Shown piece by piece: positions 32,977 through 42,592 of a DNA stretch of 46,628 nucleotides. Every line of letters begins with the position of its first letter. The first letter of the stretch is position 1. Both the position numbers and the translations under genes were made by a program. Source of the DNA: an uncultured Demequina sp. (GTDB taxonomy: Bacteria > Actinomycetota > Actinomycetes > Actinomycetales > Demequinaceae); assembly GCA_937925595.1 (NCBI GenBank), contig CALALQ010000058.1:1-46628 (forward strand), in the 5' to 3' direction. The notes beneath the pieces were generated by a model that saw nothing but the letters and a program-made list of their open reading frames with translations, did not search any database and was not told where the DNA came from.

Positions 32977-33953
32977 CCTCGGAGTGAATCGCGGTGCTCG
33001 CGATACCAGTCAACCGTGCGCGTGAGGCCAGCCTCCAGGGAGATCTTGGACGTCCACCCAGCCTGGCGGAGTTTGGACACGTCAAGCAGTTTCTGCGGCG
33101 TGCCGTCGGGCTTCGAAGTGTCCCATGCGGTCTCGCCTTCGTAACCGACGACCTTGGCGATGGTCTCGGCGATCTCGCGGATAGTGACGTCCATGCCGGT
33201 GCCCACGTTCACCTGGCTGGGTCCGTCGTAATGCTCCAGCAGGTGCAAGCACGCATCGGCCATGTCATCTGCGTGCAGGAACTCTCGCCGGGGGTTGCCG
33301 GTGCCCCAGTTGGTCACTGTCGCTGCGCCAGAACGAGCGGCCTCGTCATAGCGGCGAATGAGCGCTGGCAGCACATGGGAGCCGGTTGGTGAGAAGTTGT
33401 CGTTGGGGCCATAGAGGTTGGTAGGCATGGCGCTGATCCACGGCAGGCCGTACTGGCGGCGGACTGACTGGATGTGCAGGATTCCCGTGATCTTGGCGAT
33501 CGCATAGGCGTCGTTCGTTGGCTCCAGGTGGCCTGTGAGGAGCGAGTCTTCCTTGATGGGCTGGGGCGCGAACTTGGGGTAGATGCAACTTGAGCCTAGG
33601 AACAGCAGTCGTTCCACGTCGTTGGCGAGCGCAGCGTCAATGACGTTCGTCTGGATGCGCACATTGTCGCTGAGGAAATCAACGGGGTAGGTCGCGTTCG
33701 CGAGAATCCCACCCACCTTCGCTGCGGCGAGCACCACGTACTTGGGCTTGGTTTGGGCGAAGAACTCGAAGGTCGCGTCGCGGTTCTTGAGATCCAGTTC
33801 CGCCGACGACTTGCCTACCAGGCGCTCGAAGCCCGCCTGCTCAAGTCGGCGCCAGATGGCAGAGCCGACCAAGCCCCGATGACCAGCGATGTAGAAGGCC
33901 GCATCGCGGTCCAGTGGGCCGGGAGTGAAACCGGTAGCACCGTCTGTAGTCAC
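32973..33953 (-). CDS. fcl: GDP-L-fucose synthase
   Basis: Epimerase-reductase that turns GDP-4-keto-6-deoxy-D-mannose into GDP-L-fucose with NADPH. The 326-residue protein has the Rossmann motif [31 protein letters not shown], the Ser of [15 protein letters not shown], and catalytic YAIAK (Y-x3-K). [25 protein letters not shown] is characteristic of the enzyme. The GTG start overlaps the TGA of gmd (GTGA), so the two are translationally coupled. The N-terminus has about 15 extra residues before the Rossmann strand. Confidence 0.95.
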   Translation of the reverse strand: MTTDGATGFTPGPLDRDAAFYIAGHRGLVGSAIWRRLEQAGFERLVGKSSAELDLKNRDATFEFFAQTKPKYVVLAAAKVGGILANATYPVDFLSDNVRIQTNVIDAALANDVERLLFLGSSCIYPKFAPQPIKEDSLLTGHLEPTNDAYAIAKITGILHIQSVRRQYGLPWISAMPTNLYGPNDNFSPTGSHVLPALIRRYDEAARSGAATVTNWGTGNPRREFLHADDMADACLHLLEHYDGPSQVNVGTGMDVTIREIAETIAKVVGYEGETAWDTSKPDGTPQKLLDVSKLRQAGWTSKISLEAGLTRTVDWYREHRDSLRG

Positions 33954-34981
33954 TTAGTTCCCCAAGACGCGAGCGAGACCTTGTCGATCCACGGTCTGCC
34001 GGCGTACTCAAGCGCCTCAATGTCGGCGTCCACCATGAGGCGCGCGAGCGACTCGCCGTCGACCGTGGCCTCCCAGCCCAGGCGTTCCCGAGCTCTGGTT
34101 GCATCCCCAATGAGCGCGTCGACCTCGGTGGGCCGCAGGTAGCGCTCGTCGAACTTCACGTACTCCCGCCAATCCAACCCCGCGTGACTGAAGGCCGCTT
34201 CGAGGAACTGTCCAACGGTGATGCCGCTTCCTGTCGCCAAGACGAAGTCCTCGGGTTCGTCGGCTTGCAGCATGCGCCACATGCCTTCTACGTACTCGGC
34301 GGCGTAGCCCCAGTCGCGGACTGCGTCCAGGTTGCCCAGGTAAAGCTCGGACTGGATACCAGCCCTAATGGCGGCGACGGCGCGTGTAATCTTGCGGGTC
34401 ACGAAGGTCTCTCCGCGGCGCGGCGACTCGTGGTTGAAGAGGATGCCATTGACGGCGAACATGCCGTACGCCTCGCGGTAGTTCTTGGTCACCCAGTACG
34501 AGTACACCTTGGCGGCGCCATAGGGGCTGCGCGGGTAGAAGGGGGTGTCCTCGTTCTGGGGCGGCGGACTCGCACCGAACATTTCAGACGACGATGCCTG
34601 GTAGAAGCGTGTATCGATCCCGGCTTGGCGCACGGCCTCAAGCATGCGCATCGAACCGATGCCCGTGACGTCGCCCGTGTGTTCCGGCTCGTCGAAGCTC
34701 ACACGCACGTGAGACTGTGCAGCGAGGTTGTAGACCTCGTCGGGTTGGATGTCGGCCAAGAGTCGCACTAGGCGGGAACCATCGCTCAGATCTCCGTAGT
34801 GGAGGAATAGCCGTGCGGAAGGGTCATGTGAGTCCACGTAAAGATGGTCAATCCGCGATGTGTTGAAAGTACTCGCGCGGCGGATCAGGCCGTGCACTTC
34901 GTAGCCCTTGCTGAGCAGCAACTCCGCAAGGTAGGAGCCATCCTGGCCGGTGATCCCAGTGATGAAGGCTCGCTTAGTCAT
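33950..34981 (-). CDS. gmd: GDP-mannose 4,6-dehydratase
   Basis: Converts GDP-D-mannose to GDP-4-keto-6-deoxy-D-mannose, the first step to GDP-L-fucose. The 343-residue protein begins [20 protein letters not shown], has [41 protein letters not shown], and [12 protein letters not shown] with the catalytic Tyr and Lys, then [19 protein letters not shown]. The ATG at 34981 has GGGGAGACGG before it and overlaps the stop of the upstream glycosyltransferase (ATGA). The operon order is glycosyltransferase, gmd, fcl. Confidence 0.96.
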   Translation of the reverse strand: MTKRAFITGITGQDGSYLAELLLSKGYEVHGLIRRASTFNTSRIDHLYVDSHDPSARLFLHYGDLSDGSRLVRLLADIQPDEVYNLAAQSHVRVSFDEPEHTGDVTGIGSMRMLEAVRQAGIDTRFYQASSSEMFGASPPPQNEDTPFYPRSPYGAAKVYSYWVTKNYREAYGMFAVNGILFNHESPRRGETFVTRKITRAVAAIRAGIQSELYLGNLDAVRDWGYAAEYVEGMWRMLQADEPEDFVLATGSGITVGQFLEAAFSHAGLDWREYVKFDERYLRPTEVDALIGDATRARERLGWEATVDGESLARLMVDADIEALEYAGRPWIDKVSLASWGTK

Positions 34982-36225
34982 TCCGTCTCCCCTCGTGCGG
35001 CTCCACCAAGGATAGTTGCCGATAGAACCCGCTCCCACGCCGTCAGCGCACGGTCTGGGCCAAGTTGCTCTTGCCAATACTCCTTAGCGTTCTTCGCCGC
35101 GCGTTCTCGCCATTCGGGATTGTGTGCGAGCAGATCGACGGCGGTGAGTAAGTCAAGCGCGTCGCCGCCCCTGGTGACGGGACCCGCCTGCGCTGCGGCC
35201 ATAATCTTGGCCACAATTCCGTTCGAAGAAACCGAAGCTATCACCGGGCGCCTAGCCGCGAAGTAGCTCGTAAGTTTGCTTGGAGCAGCCATTTCAGACA
35301 CACCGGTCGCTTCCGTCACAAGCAGAGCGTCGGCCGCTGCCAAGGCGATCGGGAACTCCGCGTCGGAGACGGGCTCAACGAAATGAAGGTTCGTTAACCC
35401 CAGCGCAAGCTGTTCAAGGCGCTTCCGCTCCCCGCCGTCCCCAAGCAAGATGAACTGGATAGGCAACTGCCTCGCCGCTGCACGTTGAGCCGTCTCGATT
35501 AGCACGTCTAGGCCTTGCTTGAGACCGATGTTTCCAGCGTGCAGCACGGTAAAACAGTCGGCCCAGTTAAGGTGGGCACGGGCCTCTCCCGGCTCCATGT
35601 CAACGGGCGCCACGTGCGACCAGTTGGGGATCACGACTATCCGATCTCTCTTGACCCGGAGTGACGTTGTCATGCGCGACGCCATCGTGTCGTGAATGGC
35701 TACGACCATGTGAGCCCTGCGCAAGGTCCAGCCTTCGATTGAGCGCGCGACCCCCTGTGCCAGTCCGCCACCTTCTCCGGTCTCATCCATCCCCTGCGAG
35801 TAGAGATCCTGTACCCACACGATGCGCCGGGGCGTTCGCTGGACTTGGAGGCGCAGCATCGCTAACCACGAGGAGAAGAGGGCAGGCGACACCAAGACGA
35901 CTGCGGTGGGGCGGTGCCAGTTCGCGACTAGCAGGCGTACTCCGAACGAGATCTCGGAGAGCAACCTTCGCAGTCCGCGCGGGGGATTCGGGACGAAGTG
36001 GCGAAGGCGGACCAGGCGAACGCCATGATCATTCGCCTCACTTCGCCAGCCCGAGTATCCCGCGTACCGACGCCACTGGGGGTAATGCGGAAATGTGGTG
36101 AGCACGGTTACTCGTGCGCCCGCCGCGTCCAGGTGCCGCGCAAGACCGGCCGTGTAAGGCGCGTTGCCGGTCGGCTCCGGCGCGAAGTTGAGTCCTAAGA
36201 TGGTAACCCGATCACGCATGCGCAC
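34978..36225 (-). CDS. WbuB/WcaI-like family 4 glycosyltransferase
   Basis: A 415-residue GT-B glycosyltransferase. The N-terminus [25 protein letters not shown] and [17 protein letters not shown] are typical of the WcaI/WbuB group; the middle has [17 protein letters not shown] and [10 protein letters not shown]; the nucleotide-sugar domain has [32 protein letters not shown] and [28 protein letters not shown]. WcaI-type enzymes transfer fucose in colanic acid; the operon with gmd-fcl makes a fucosyltransferase likely, but this is inference. The GTG at 36225 is chosen from the TAGGCT box 6 nt upstream; an ATG lies two codons in. Confidence 0.88.
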   Translation of the reverse strand: MRMRDRVTILGLNFAPEPTGNAPYTAGLARHLDAAGARVTVLTTFPHYPQWRRYAGYSGWRSEANDHGVRLVRLRHFVPNPPRGLRRLLSEISFGVRLLVANWHRPTAVVLVSPALFSSWLAMLRLQVQRTPRRIVWVQDLYSQGMDETGEGGGLAQGVARSIEGWTLRRAHMVVAIHDTMASRMTTSLRVKRDRIVVIPNWSHVAPVDMEPGEARAHLNWADCFTVLHAGNIGLKQGLDVLIETAQRAAARQLPIQFILLGDGGERKRLEQLALGLTNLHFVEPVSDAEFPIALAAADALLVTEATGVSEMAAPSKLTSYFAARRPVIASVSSNGIVAKIMAAAQAGPVTRGGDALDLLTAVDLLAHNPEWRERAAKNAKEYWQEQLGPDRALTAWERVLSATILGGAARGETE

Positions 36226-36231
36226 CGTGCG

Positions 36232-36237
36232 AGCCTA
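36232..36237 (-). promoter_or_regulatory. -10 box TAGGCT, leaderless start
   Basis: On the minus strand TAGGCT ends 6 nt before the GTG at 36225; this is the promoter of the glycosyltransferase-gmd-fcl operon. Confidence 0.5.
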
Positions 36238-36263
36238 CTCGACTGCGCACCAGGAGGAACAAG

Positions 36264-36854
36264 TTGGACCAACCTAGTCCGATCCCGGACGCAATCCCCG
36301 TCGTTTCGTTGCGGGATGCTCCGGGCGAACGCGCCGCGTGGGGTCGCAACTGGATCATCGTGTACGCCTGGGGCTTCGTCGAGTGGCTGGTCGTGACAAA
36401 TGCGCTCCAAATCTCGTCACGCCTACGCGTTCTTGCGTTGCGATGCTTCGGAGCCCGCATCGGATCTAACGTTATCTTTCGACCGCGAACGCGTGTGCGA
36501 TTCCCGTGGAAGCTCACGATTGGCGACGACTGTTGGATAGGTGAGGGAGTGTGGATACACAACCAGGACGCCGTCACAATCGGTCACGACGTCGTGATCT
36601 CGCAGGAATCGATGATCACCACCGGCTCGCATGCGCACCGACGCGATATGGCTCTTCTCACGGCACCCATCACCATAGATGACGGGGTCTGGATTACTTC
36701 CCGGTGCGTAGTCTTGGGCGGGTCGCATCTGGGCCGTTCAAGCCTGGTGACGCCAGGGAGCGTCGTCTCCGGAAGCATTGCTCCCGGCCAGATCGTGGGG
36801 GGAAACCCGTGCGTTCACGTGGGAACACGGTTCCCCGCACCGGGGTCAGCGTGA
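36264..36854 (+). CDS. WcaF-like acetyltransferase (hexapeptide repeat)
   Basis: A 196-residue left-handed beta-helix acyltransferase. ARIGSNVIFRPRTRVRFPWKLTIGDDCWIGEGVWIHN, then VTIGHDVVISQESMITTGSH and ITIDDGVWITSRCVVLGGSHLG show the hexapeptide turns, with the catalytic His in TTGSHAH. It resembles WcaF, which O-acetylates fucose in colanic acid. TTG at 36264 is taken as the start because AGGAGG stands 6 nt upstream and no other start fits. Its stop overlaps the GTG of the next glycosyltransferase (GTGA). Divergent from the gmd operon with 38 bp between. Confidence 0.85.
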   Translation: MDQPSPIPDAIPVVSLRDAPGERAAWGRNWIIVYAWGFVEWLVVTNALQISSRLRVLALRCFGARIGSNVIFRPRTRVRFPWKLTIGDDCWIGEGVWIHNQDAVTIGHDVVISQESMITTGSHAHRRDMALLTAPITIDDGVWITSRCVVLGGSHLGRSSLVTPGSVVSGSIAPGQIVGGNPCVHVGTRFPAPGSA

Positions 36855-37978
36855 GAGTCCTACAGGTATTCACCGTTACCGACCCCCAAGGTTCCTATGG
36901 GGGGCCCCAGCGCGTGGCGCTGAACCAGACTACGCAACTCCGATCAATGGGCCACCACGTTGACCTGGTCGCGGGCCATGTCGGATTTGACGTGCCGCCC
37001 CGGGCCGTTGACTCCGTCGACCTTCAGTCCTTCAGAGTTGAGAGGCTGCCCAGACTTGGCTTCGCAGGTTACTCGAGCCGGGGAATGCGGGCGTGGCTAA
37101 GGTCCCGGGCGAGTCTTTACGACGTGGCCCACGTTCACCTTGGACGTGATTTGGTATCCCTCCCGGCGGCTCTTTGGGCGATACAGGCAGGCATTCCGCT
37201 AGTTGTCCAGACTCACGGGATGATAGGGCCCTCGCGCAATCCTTTGGCACCGTTTGTGGACGCATTAGCGACGCGGAGGGTGTTGCGTGCGGCTCATAGT
37301 GTCCTCACTCTCACTGACCGAGAACAGGTAGAAGTCCGCGCAGTGGAGCCCGGGGCGCGACTTAGGCACCTTGGAAATGGAGTCCCGGTGCCGGAACTCC
37401 CTGACTACCACGGTCGTGGCCCGGAAGTCCTTTTCCTGTCGCGGTTGCATGCCCGCAAGCGGCCTCTCGTCTTCGTCGAAATGGCCGCTATTCTGGCCCC
37501 TAAGTTTCCCGGCCTCAAGTTCACTATTGCCGGGCCGGATGAAGGCGAACTGGCGAGGGTTAAAGTCCGCATTGCGGAACTTGGTCTCGAAGACCGTGTG
37601 ATCTACGAGGGATCCTGTGATCCGGGCGCGGCAAGTGGACGCATCCAACGAGCTAGTGTCTTCGTGCTTCCGGCGGTGAGGGAGGTCTTTCCCATGGTCC
37701 TCCTGGAGGCATTTGCGGCAGGAACCCCCGTAGTTGCGACGCCTTCCCTTGGGATCGCCGCTGCGTGCGAAGAGTACGGCGCTGCATTGCTCCCCGGCGA
37801 AGCACCATCCGAACTAGCTGAGGCAGTGACGCGTGTCGTGGCGGAGCCTGGGTTGGCGGACGCTATGCGCCGCGGCGCGCACGCCTATCTCAGCGAGAAG
37901 TTGGACATCAGGGCCGTGGCACAGGAACTGGAGTCGGTGTACATCGAGGCTGCTCGCCGTGGCGCGGGCACCAAGTGA
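36851..37978 (+). CDS. family 4 glycosyltransferase
   Basis: A 375-residue GT-B fold enzyme: MRVLQVFTVTDPQGSYGGPQ at the N-terminus (glycine-rich acceptor loop), HVHLGRDLVSLP and QTHGMIGPSRNPLAP in the middle, then FLSRLHARKRPLVFVEMAAIL, FTIAGPDEGELARVK, and the nucleotide-sugar motif REVFPMVLLEAFAAGTPVVAT with the conserved E-x7-E. The donor and acceptor are unknown. The GTG at 36851 overlaps the upstream stop; the open frame extends further upstream through the acetyltransferase in another frame, but the similarity starts here. Rare codons (CTA, AGG, ATA) are frequent, unlike the flanking housekeeping genes. Confidence 0.88.
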   Translation: MRVLQVFTVTDPQGSYGGPQRVALNQTTQLRSMGHHVDLVAGHVGFDVPPRAVDSVDLQSFRVERLPRLGFAGYSSRGMRAWLRSRASLYDVAHVHLGRDLVSLPAALWAIQAGIPLVVQTHGMIGPSRNPLAPFVDALATRRVLRAAHSVLTLTDREQVEVRAVEPGARLRHLGNGVPVPELPDYHGRGPEVLFLSRLHARKRPLVFVEMAAILAPKFPGLKFTIAGPDEGELARVKVRIAELGLEDRVIYEGSCDPGAASGRIQRASVFVLPAVREVFPMVLLEAFAAGTPVVATPSLGIAAACEEYGAALLPGEAPSELAEAVTRVVAEPGLADAMRRGAHAYLSEKLDIRAVAQELESVYIEAARRGAGTK

Positions 37979-38072
37979 GGAATCGGGGTGACCGTCGCAT
38001 GCCCGCTCGACGGCGGGATGAGGTCCGCGGCGGCGTACGCTTCGATTGAGCGTTTACCGATGGGAGGTGGAT

Positions 38073-38513
38073 GTGGCGCTGCTGCTCGATGCGTACGAGA
38101 GTTTTAGGCGCGATGTAACCCTTGTCACAGAGAACGTGCACTGGGCGGTGTTGCTCCGTCAGAGGCAGGTCACGGCGGGTGCAATGATCATTCTGCTAAA
38201 GGCGGAGAAGTCGCGGCTTAGTGAACTGACTCGCGAGGAAGCCCATGAGTTCTTGAGCGTGTGTAGCGAGTTGGAGCGCTTCGCTCGCGACACCTTGCAG
38301 GCGGAGAAGTTCAATTACCTCGCGCTCATGATGGTGGACCCCATCGTTCACTTCCACTTCTTGCCGAGATACTCCGGACCACGAGAGTTCTTCGGGATGA
38401 GTATCGAGGACCCCGGCTGGCCAGGCGTCCCGCTACTCGACCAGGGTCCCGTTCTCGACTCGCTGACGGCTTCGTCGATCGCTCGCAACCTTATGAGTCA
38501 GGTGCACCTCTAG
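38073..38513 (+). CDS. HIT-family protein
   Basis: A 146-residue histidine-triad protein. The usual HxHxHxx is IVHFHFLPRY: the first His is Ile, while the central nucleophile His and the last His are kept. LLRQRQVTAGAMIILLKAEKSRLSELTREEAHEF is the typical HIT middle. Family members hydrolyse or transfer nucleotide groups on dinucleotides and nucleotide-sugars. GTG 38073 is preferred because GGGAGG lies just upstream; a TTG at 38046 would add nine residues. It lies between glycan genes and converges on the cytidylyltransferase 17 bp away, so a role with that enzyme's nucleotide product is possible. Confidence 0.75.
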   Translation: MALLLDAYESFRRDVTLVTENVHWAVLLRQRQVTAGAMIILLKAEKSRLSELTREEAHEFLSVCSELERFARDTLQAEKFNYLALMMVDPIVHFHFLPRYSGPREFFGMSIEDPGWPGVPLLDQGPVLDSLTASSIARNLMSQVHL

Positions 38514-38529
38514 CGCGTTCGCGTGCGCA

Positions 38530-38946
38530 CTAGAGTCGGTCGAGGGCCGCGCGAAGGATCGTGCTGGACGTGTGGGTTGTGTAGGGGAAGTATACGATCT
38601 CGACGCCCCGTTCCCGGAAATCGACCTCCAAGCTGTTCCAAAGGTCGGTGCCTTTCCAGTCGTCTCCGACGAACATTCGTGAAAACTGGATTCGCTCCCA
38701 GGCGTCGAACTTGTCATACGTCGCCTGCGGTACGACACGGTCGACATACCGGATAGCCTCTACGACTTGGCAACGCTCCTCGAACGGCACTACGGGTCGC
38801 TTGCCCTTCTTTGCCGCGCACAACTCATCTGTGGTAACGCCCACTACGAGCGAGTCGCACATTTCGCTGGCTCGCCTGAGTACGTTCAAGTGGCCGACAT
38901 GGAAGAGGTCGAACACACCGGTTGTGTAGCCCACTAGTTCGGCCAT
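38530..38946 (-). CDS. TagD-like cytidylyltransferase
   Basis: A 138-residue nucleotidyltransferase of the glycerol-3-phosphate cytidylyltransferase family. It has the nucleotide-binding GVFDLFHVGHLNVLRRA (HxGH motif), then FVGDDWKGTDLW and a degenerate second motif THTSSTIL where the family has RTxGISTT. It activates an alcohol phosphate as a CDP (or ADP) derivative. The divergent neighbour at 39138 is a CDP-alcohol phosphotransferase, which would use such a product. GGAGAGG lies upstream of the ATG at 38946. The alcohol is unknown; glycerol phosphate is the default for the family. Confidence 0.85.
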   Translation of the reverse strand: MAELVGYTTGVFDLFHVGHLNVLRRASEMCDSLVVGVTTDELCAAKKGKRPVVPFEERCQVVEAIRYVDRVVPQATYDKFDAWERIQFSRMFVGDDWKGTDLWNSLEVDFRERGVEIVYFPYTTHTSSTILRAALDRL

Positions 38947-39137
38947 CGTGTTTTCCTCTCCAACTTTCACGGGTCTATCCGTGGCGACTCGTCTGCGCCG
39001 GAAGAGTCTATCCAAGGAGAGTTGCCGCCGTGTTAAGGATGAACGCGCCTCGCTGGTGTAGGTGTCGACTGGCGCGACTCACGCGAGTTCACACCACCTC
39101 GACCACTTGGTAGGGTCGGCGCATTAGGTCCGGGGGC

Positions 39138-39893
39138 GTGGGTCCGTCGGCACTGCAGTATCGAGCGATTGGAAGAGACTTGGCAGAGTCTGTCCGGCAA
39201 CGGTTCAGCCGACTTCAATCGGGTCAAAAACCTCGCCGGGGCGTCCCAGCGTACACACTGTTCGTGAACCGCCCAATGGGCCGACTCATTGCCGCAGCTA
39301 CCCCGCATTGGCTTTCCGCCAATGGGATGACGATCTTGGCAGCTGTCTTGTCCTATGGGGCTCTGGGTGCGCTGTGGTTTCTTCGCGAGCCACGGGCAGG
39401 TTGGACGCTCGTAGGGGTTGTCCTTCTTCTTGCTTACGTCCTGGACTCTGCGGACGGGCAACTTTCTCGCCTCCGAGGCACCTCAAGCCCCGCGGGTGAA
39501 TGGCTCGATCACGTGCTCGACGGAGGCCGAATCGTTCTCCTTCACGCAGGGGCCGCGCGTGTTCTTTTCGAGGGCACACATCAGGCTGGTGTCACCGCGA
39601 TCGCGGCGGCATTCGGGACCTCCGCAGCCCTGATCTATGTCGGCGGAATACTGTTCGACAAGCTCGCTATATCCGGTGCCTCGACGGGGGCATTCAGCCT
39701 CTGGCGCTCGATGCTGATGCTTCCGGTCGATTATGGCGTGCTGTGCGCGATCTTCTTGCTGTTGCCGTTGTCGACGGTCTTTGTCGTCGCCTACTCAGTG
39801 CTGGCTTTGGCGAACATCTTGTTCTGCGGCGCATTCCTTGTGACGTGGTTCCGCCGCTTGAACGCATCGATCACAAGTCAAACGCCGTCATAG
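39138..39893 (+). CDS. CDP-alcohol phosphatidyltransferase family membrane enzyme
   Basis: A 251-residue integral membrane protein with about six helices and the full metal-binding signature of the family: DSADGQLSRLRG, then GEWLDHVLD (D-x2-DG-x2-xR-x8-G-x3-D-x3-D), with Ser where Ala is usual before Arg. The enzyme transfers a phospho-alcohol from a CDP-alcohol to an acceptor alcohol or lipid. Together with the cytidylyltransferase next door it may add a phospho-alcohol to the exopolysaccharide or its lipid carrier. The GTG start at 39138 lacks a strong ribosome site; a TAGGGT box lies some 20 bp upstream. It is followed after 12 bp by the flippase. Confidence 0.85.
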   Translation: MGPSALQYRAIGRDLAESVRQRFSRLQSGQKPRRGVPAYTLFVNRPMGRLIAAATPHWLSANGMTILAAVLSYGALGALWFLREPRAGWTLVGVVLLLAYVLDSADGQLSRLRGTSSPAGEWLDHVLDGGRIVLLHAGAARVLFEGTHQAGVTAIAAAFGTSAALIYVGGILFDKLAISGASTGAFSLWRSMLMLPVDYGVLCAIFLLLPLSTVFVVAYSVLALANILFCGAFLVTWFRRLNASITSQTPS

Positions 39894-39905
39894 GCCGGTT
39901 GTCCA

Positions 39906-41111
39906 GTGAAGCGCTACTTGACGATGATCGATCAGGTCGTCAACAGTCTCTCCAACATCCTGCTCGTAGTGGCTGTTGCGCGAGCGTCGACCGCCGCCGA
40001 ATTCGGCAAGTTCTCTCTCCTTCAAGTGGTTCTGGTTTTCGGTATTGGCGTCGGGCGAGCGGCGGTCGGCGAGCCCCTCCTTGTCGGCTACTCGAACAGC
40101 TCTCATAAGGAGTTGGCACAGATGCGGCCGTCCGTGCTCGGAGCATGGCTGGTCGTTGCGCTGATGCCTGCTGTTGCCGTGGCCGCAGTCGGTGTGGGAC
40201 TCGCGGGCGAATACGTGCTGGCGGGGATCGTGTTGGCGGTTGCACTCATTGCCGCCGGACTCCATGACGCCCTCAGGTACACGGCTATTGCTGAGGCACG
40301 CCCATCCTTGGCACTGCAAATAGACGGGATTTGGCTACTGGCCACACTGGTCGGGGTGCTCTGGCTGGAGTTCGGCGCAGTTGATCTCGGACTCGCGGGG
40401 CCAGCGCTTGCCTGGTTGTGGGGTGCGCTATTGTCGCTCGCGGTTGGTCTGCTAGTCCTGAAGTCGCGCGTTGGCATCGCGGGTGGTGTCGCCTGGCTCA
40501 GATCTCACCGAGCGCGGGCTAAGCGATACGCGGCGGAATACGCCCTGCTCAACACCTCCAACACCTTCGTATGGTTTCTAGTTTCCGCTCTAATAAGTAG
40601 TGTTGCCGTTGGCTACCTCCGAGGCACTCAGCTCCTGTTCTCACCGCTAAATACCGCGTTCAACTCCGTACGGATCGGCGTGGTCCCCGATCTCATTCGA
40701 AACAGAGTCACTGCGCGCTACAAGCGCGTCGCGGTCGAGGCGATGGTGTTTCTAGTCGGGGGCAGTCTTGCGTGGTGGTTCGCGATTTGGCTCGTGCCTG
40801 ACGCGGTTGGCTATGAGCTTCTTGGTGCAACCTGGTCCGGCGCTCGTGCCTTCGTGCTTGCCTTTGGACTGCAGTATCTCGGTCTGGCGTACTACAACTG
40901 GCTCCTCGCAATGATGAGGTCGAAGTCCCTCGATAGAGCTGCGAGTTGGATGCGAGGAACTTTGGCGGCAGCCACGCTCGTGATTCCGACTTCATTCGGT
41001 GCTGTCTCGGGCGCGGCCGGCGTTGCATGGGGCGTCGCCACGGCAGTCGCAGCGTGCGTCGTGGTGGGCACGGTGGCACTCGTCCGTGCAGGCAAGTCAT
41101 CTGCGAAGTGA
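39906..41111 (+). CDS. Wzx-like polysaccharide flippase
   Basis: A 401-residue membrane protein with about 12 predicted helices in two halves separated by a basic loop (WLRSHRARAKRYAAEYAL). The start MKRYLTMIDQVVNSLSNILLVVAVARASTAAEFGKFSLLQV matches the oligosaccharide flippase group (MOP superfamily), which moves lipid-linked repeat units across the membrane. Assignment rests on topology, this N-terminal pattern and context with priming transferase and polymerase. The GTG at 39906 has no strong ribosome site; coupling to the preceding gene is likely. Confidence 0.75.
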   Translation: MKRYLTMIDQVVNSLSNILLVVAVARASTAAEFGKFSLLQVVLVFGIGVGRAAVGEPLLVGYSNSSHKELAQMRPSVLGAWLVVALMPAVAVAAVGVGLAGEYVLAGIVLAVALIAAGLHDALRYTAIAEARPSLALQIDGIWLLATLVGVLWLEFGAVDLGLAGPALAWLWGALLSLAVGLLVLKSRVGIAGGVAWLRSHRARAKRYAAEYALLNTSNTFVWFLVSALISSVAVGYLRGTQLLFSPLNTAFNSVRIGVVPDLIRNRVTARYKRVAVEAMVFLVGGSLAWWFAIWLVPDAVGYELLGATWSGARAFVLAFGLQYLGLAYYNWLLAMMRSKSLDRAASWMRGTLAAATLVIPTSFGAVSGAAGVAWGVATAVAACVVVGTVALVRAGKSSAK

Positions 41112-41225
41112 GCGCCGGAGCCCATTCGTAGGGATTTGCGCTTCTGGGAGCTTCCGCCTTGAGCGCTAGAGTTTCATCGGACGCTCTCGCGTCCCGGTCC
41201 CCTAATGCATGGGTAAGGCGCGGCT

Positions 41226-42548
41226 ATGTCTACATCGGAAGCGACCCGTGTGGTCGACGACCCCGCCAGAGCGCGGGTGATTCTGTGGCCTCTCGGCGTC
41301 ACTCTGCTTTTGGCGCTCGGGATGGGAGTGTTCCTGAGCGTTGGGGCGGAAAGCATGCAGGCCTTCGCGCGATTCTCATTCGCGAAGCAGGTAACGCTTC
41401 CTGCGGTCTACCTTGCATTTCTCGTCGCGCTCTTAGCTAGTCCCACCCGTCTCCGCCCTTCACGCCCCTTCTGGTGGTATGCGCTCGCGGGTACAGTCTT
41501 CCTGTCGCTCTTGGCCTCGGTCATCTACCCCCGGCAACAAGTTGGGCTGCTTTCGCTGGCCGAGGGCTTGGCCCTTCCCGTTGGGTTCCTCCTCGTGAGC
41601 GAGATATCGTTCCGAGCTCGGCCATGGTCGTTCGTGCGTGTGCGGAAACTCTTCGGCTTGGTCGCACCAGTTGTGGGCATCTCGCTGGCCCTAGGCTCCT
41701 CGCTCACGCCCTATAACGGGATCGCCATCCCGATTGGCTTCGTACTTGTCTACTTAGCGATTCAGCGCGCTTTTGAGGGCTGGCCGCGCTTCCTGGCGCT
41801 TGCCGGAGGCGGGGCAATCGTCGTGGGCGAAGTGGGGAGACTTTGGTCTGATCCAGATGCCAGCCTCGCAGTGGTCGCGCAGGTTGGCGTATGCACTTTC
41901 TTGATTGTGCTCGGCCTGCTACCCCGTTCACTGCGAGTTCTGGCCGCGACTACCGGAACACTCGTTGGTCTTGTCTATGTCGTGAACTCAGGCTATTGGC
42001 GCCTGGTAGTCGGCGACGTTGAAGAGGATTGGGACGTGACCCTACTGCACCGCTCGTATGAGACGAGCGCAGTCCGCGAGGCGGTGTCTCATCCGGTCTC
42101 GATGATCTTCGGCCTGGGACCCGCGGCTACGGTCGACCTGTCCTCGTCACCGGATGCTTCCACGCTTATCGCCTCGGGCCGAGATATCAACGCGGTAGAT
42201 GACGTTCACATACTTACAAGTTGGCTCCTCCTAAAGTTCGGACTGCTGGGGATACTCTGGGGCGCGGTCATGTTGGTGCATCTAGCACGGGTGGTTCTCC
42301 GCATCCTTCGCCATGACCACGGCGCGTCGGCCAACTTTGGGTTCGCGGTGCTGGCCGTTGCCGTAGTAGCTCTCGCTTTCTCCGCCGCGACGAATCTGTT
42401 TACCAACCCGTTCTTTGCTATCGGAGTGGGCAGCATAGCGCTTGCTAATTCGACGCAAAGCCGGAGCGGGATGTACCGGCACTCGTCATATCGCCGCCTC
42501 CCGGCGCGGTCGCTCTCGCAGGACCGAGACGTGCGGTCATCTGGATGA
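41226..42548 (+). CDS. Wzy-like polysaccharide polymerase / O-antigen ligase family
   Basis: A 440-residue polytopic protein with ten or more helices and one large extracellular loop (about residues 255-330: SGYWRLVVGDVEEDWDVTLLHRSYETSAVREAV then LGPAATVDLS, DDVHILTSW). This is the arrangement of Wzy polymerases and WaaL ligases, whose loop carries the active Arg and His residues. Sequence similarity in this family is always weak, so the call depends on topology and on the gene's place next to the flippase. A TAGAGT box at 41166 may be the promoter; the start is the ATG at 41226. Confidence 0.7.
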   Translation: MSTSEATRVVDDPARARVILWPLGVTLLLALGMGVFLSVGAESMQAFARFSFAKQVTLPAVYLAFLVALLASPTRLRPSRPFWWYALAGTVFLSLLASVIYPRQQVGLLSLAEGLALPVGFLLVSEISFRARPWSFVRVRKLFGLVAPVVGISLALGSSLTPYNGIAIPIGFVLVYLAIQRAFEGWPRFLALAGGGAIVVGEVGRLWSDPDASLAVVAQVGVCTFLIVLGLLPRSLRVLAATTGTLVGLVYVVNSGYWRLVVGDVEEDWDVTLLHRSYETSAVREAVSHPVSMIFGLGPAATVDLSSSPDASTLIASGRDINAVDDVHILTSWLLLKFGLLGILWGAVMLVHLARVVLRILRHDHGASANFGFAVLAVAVVALAFSAATNLFTNPFFAIGVGSIALANSTQSRSGMYRHSSYRRLPARSLSQDRDVRSSG

Positions 42549-42580
42549 TTTCGCCTGAGCGTGGCCGCTGGCGCGGCGTC

Positions 42581-42586
42581 TAGTGT
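42581..42586 (+). promoter_or_regulatory. -10 box TAGTGT, leaderless start
   Basis: TAGTGT ends 6 nt before the GTG at 42593 and probably begins the nucleotidyltransferase-PqqD operon. Confidence 0.5.
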
Positions 42587-42592
42587 AGGCGT

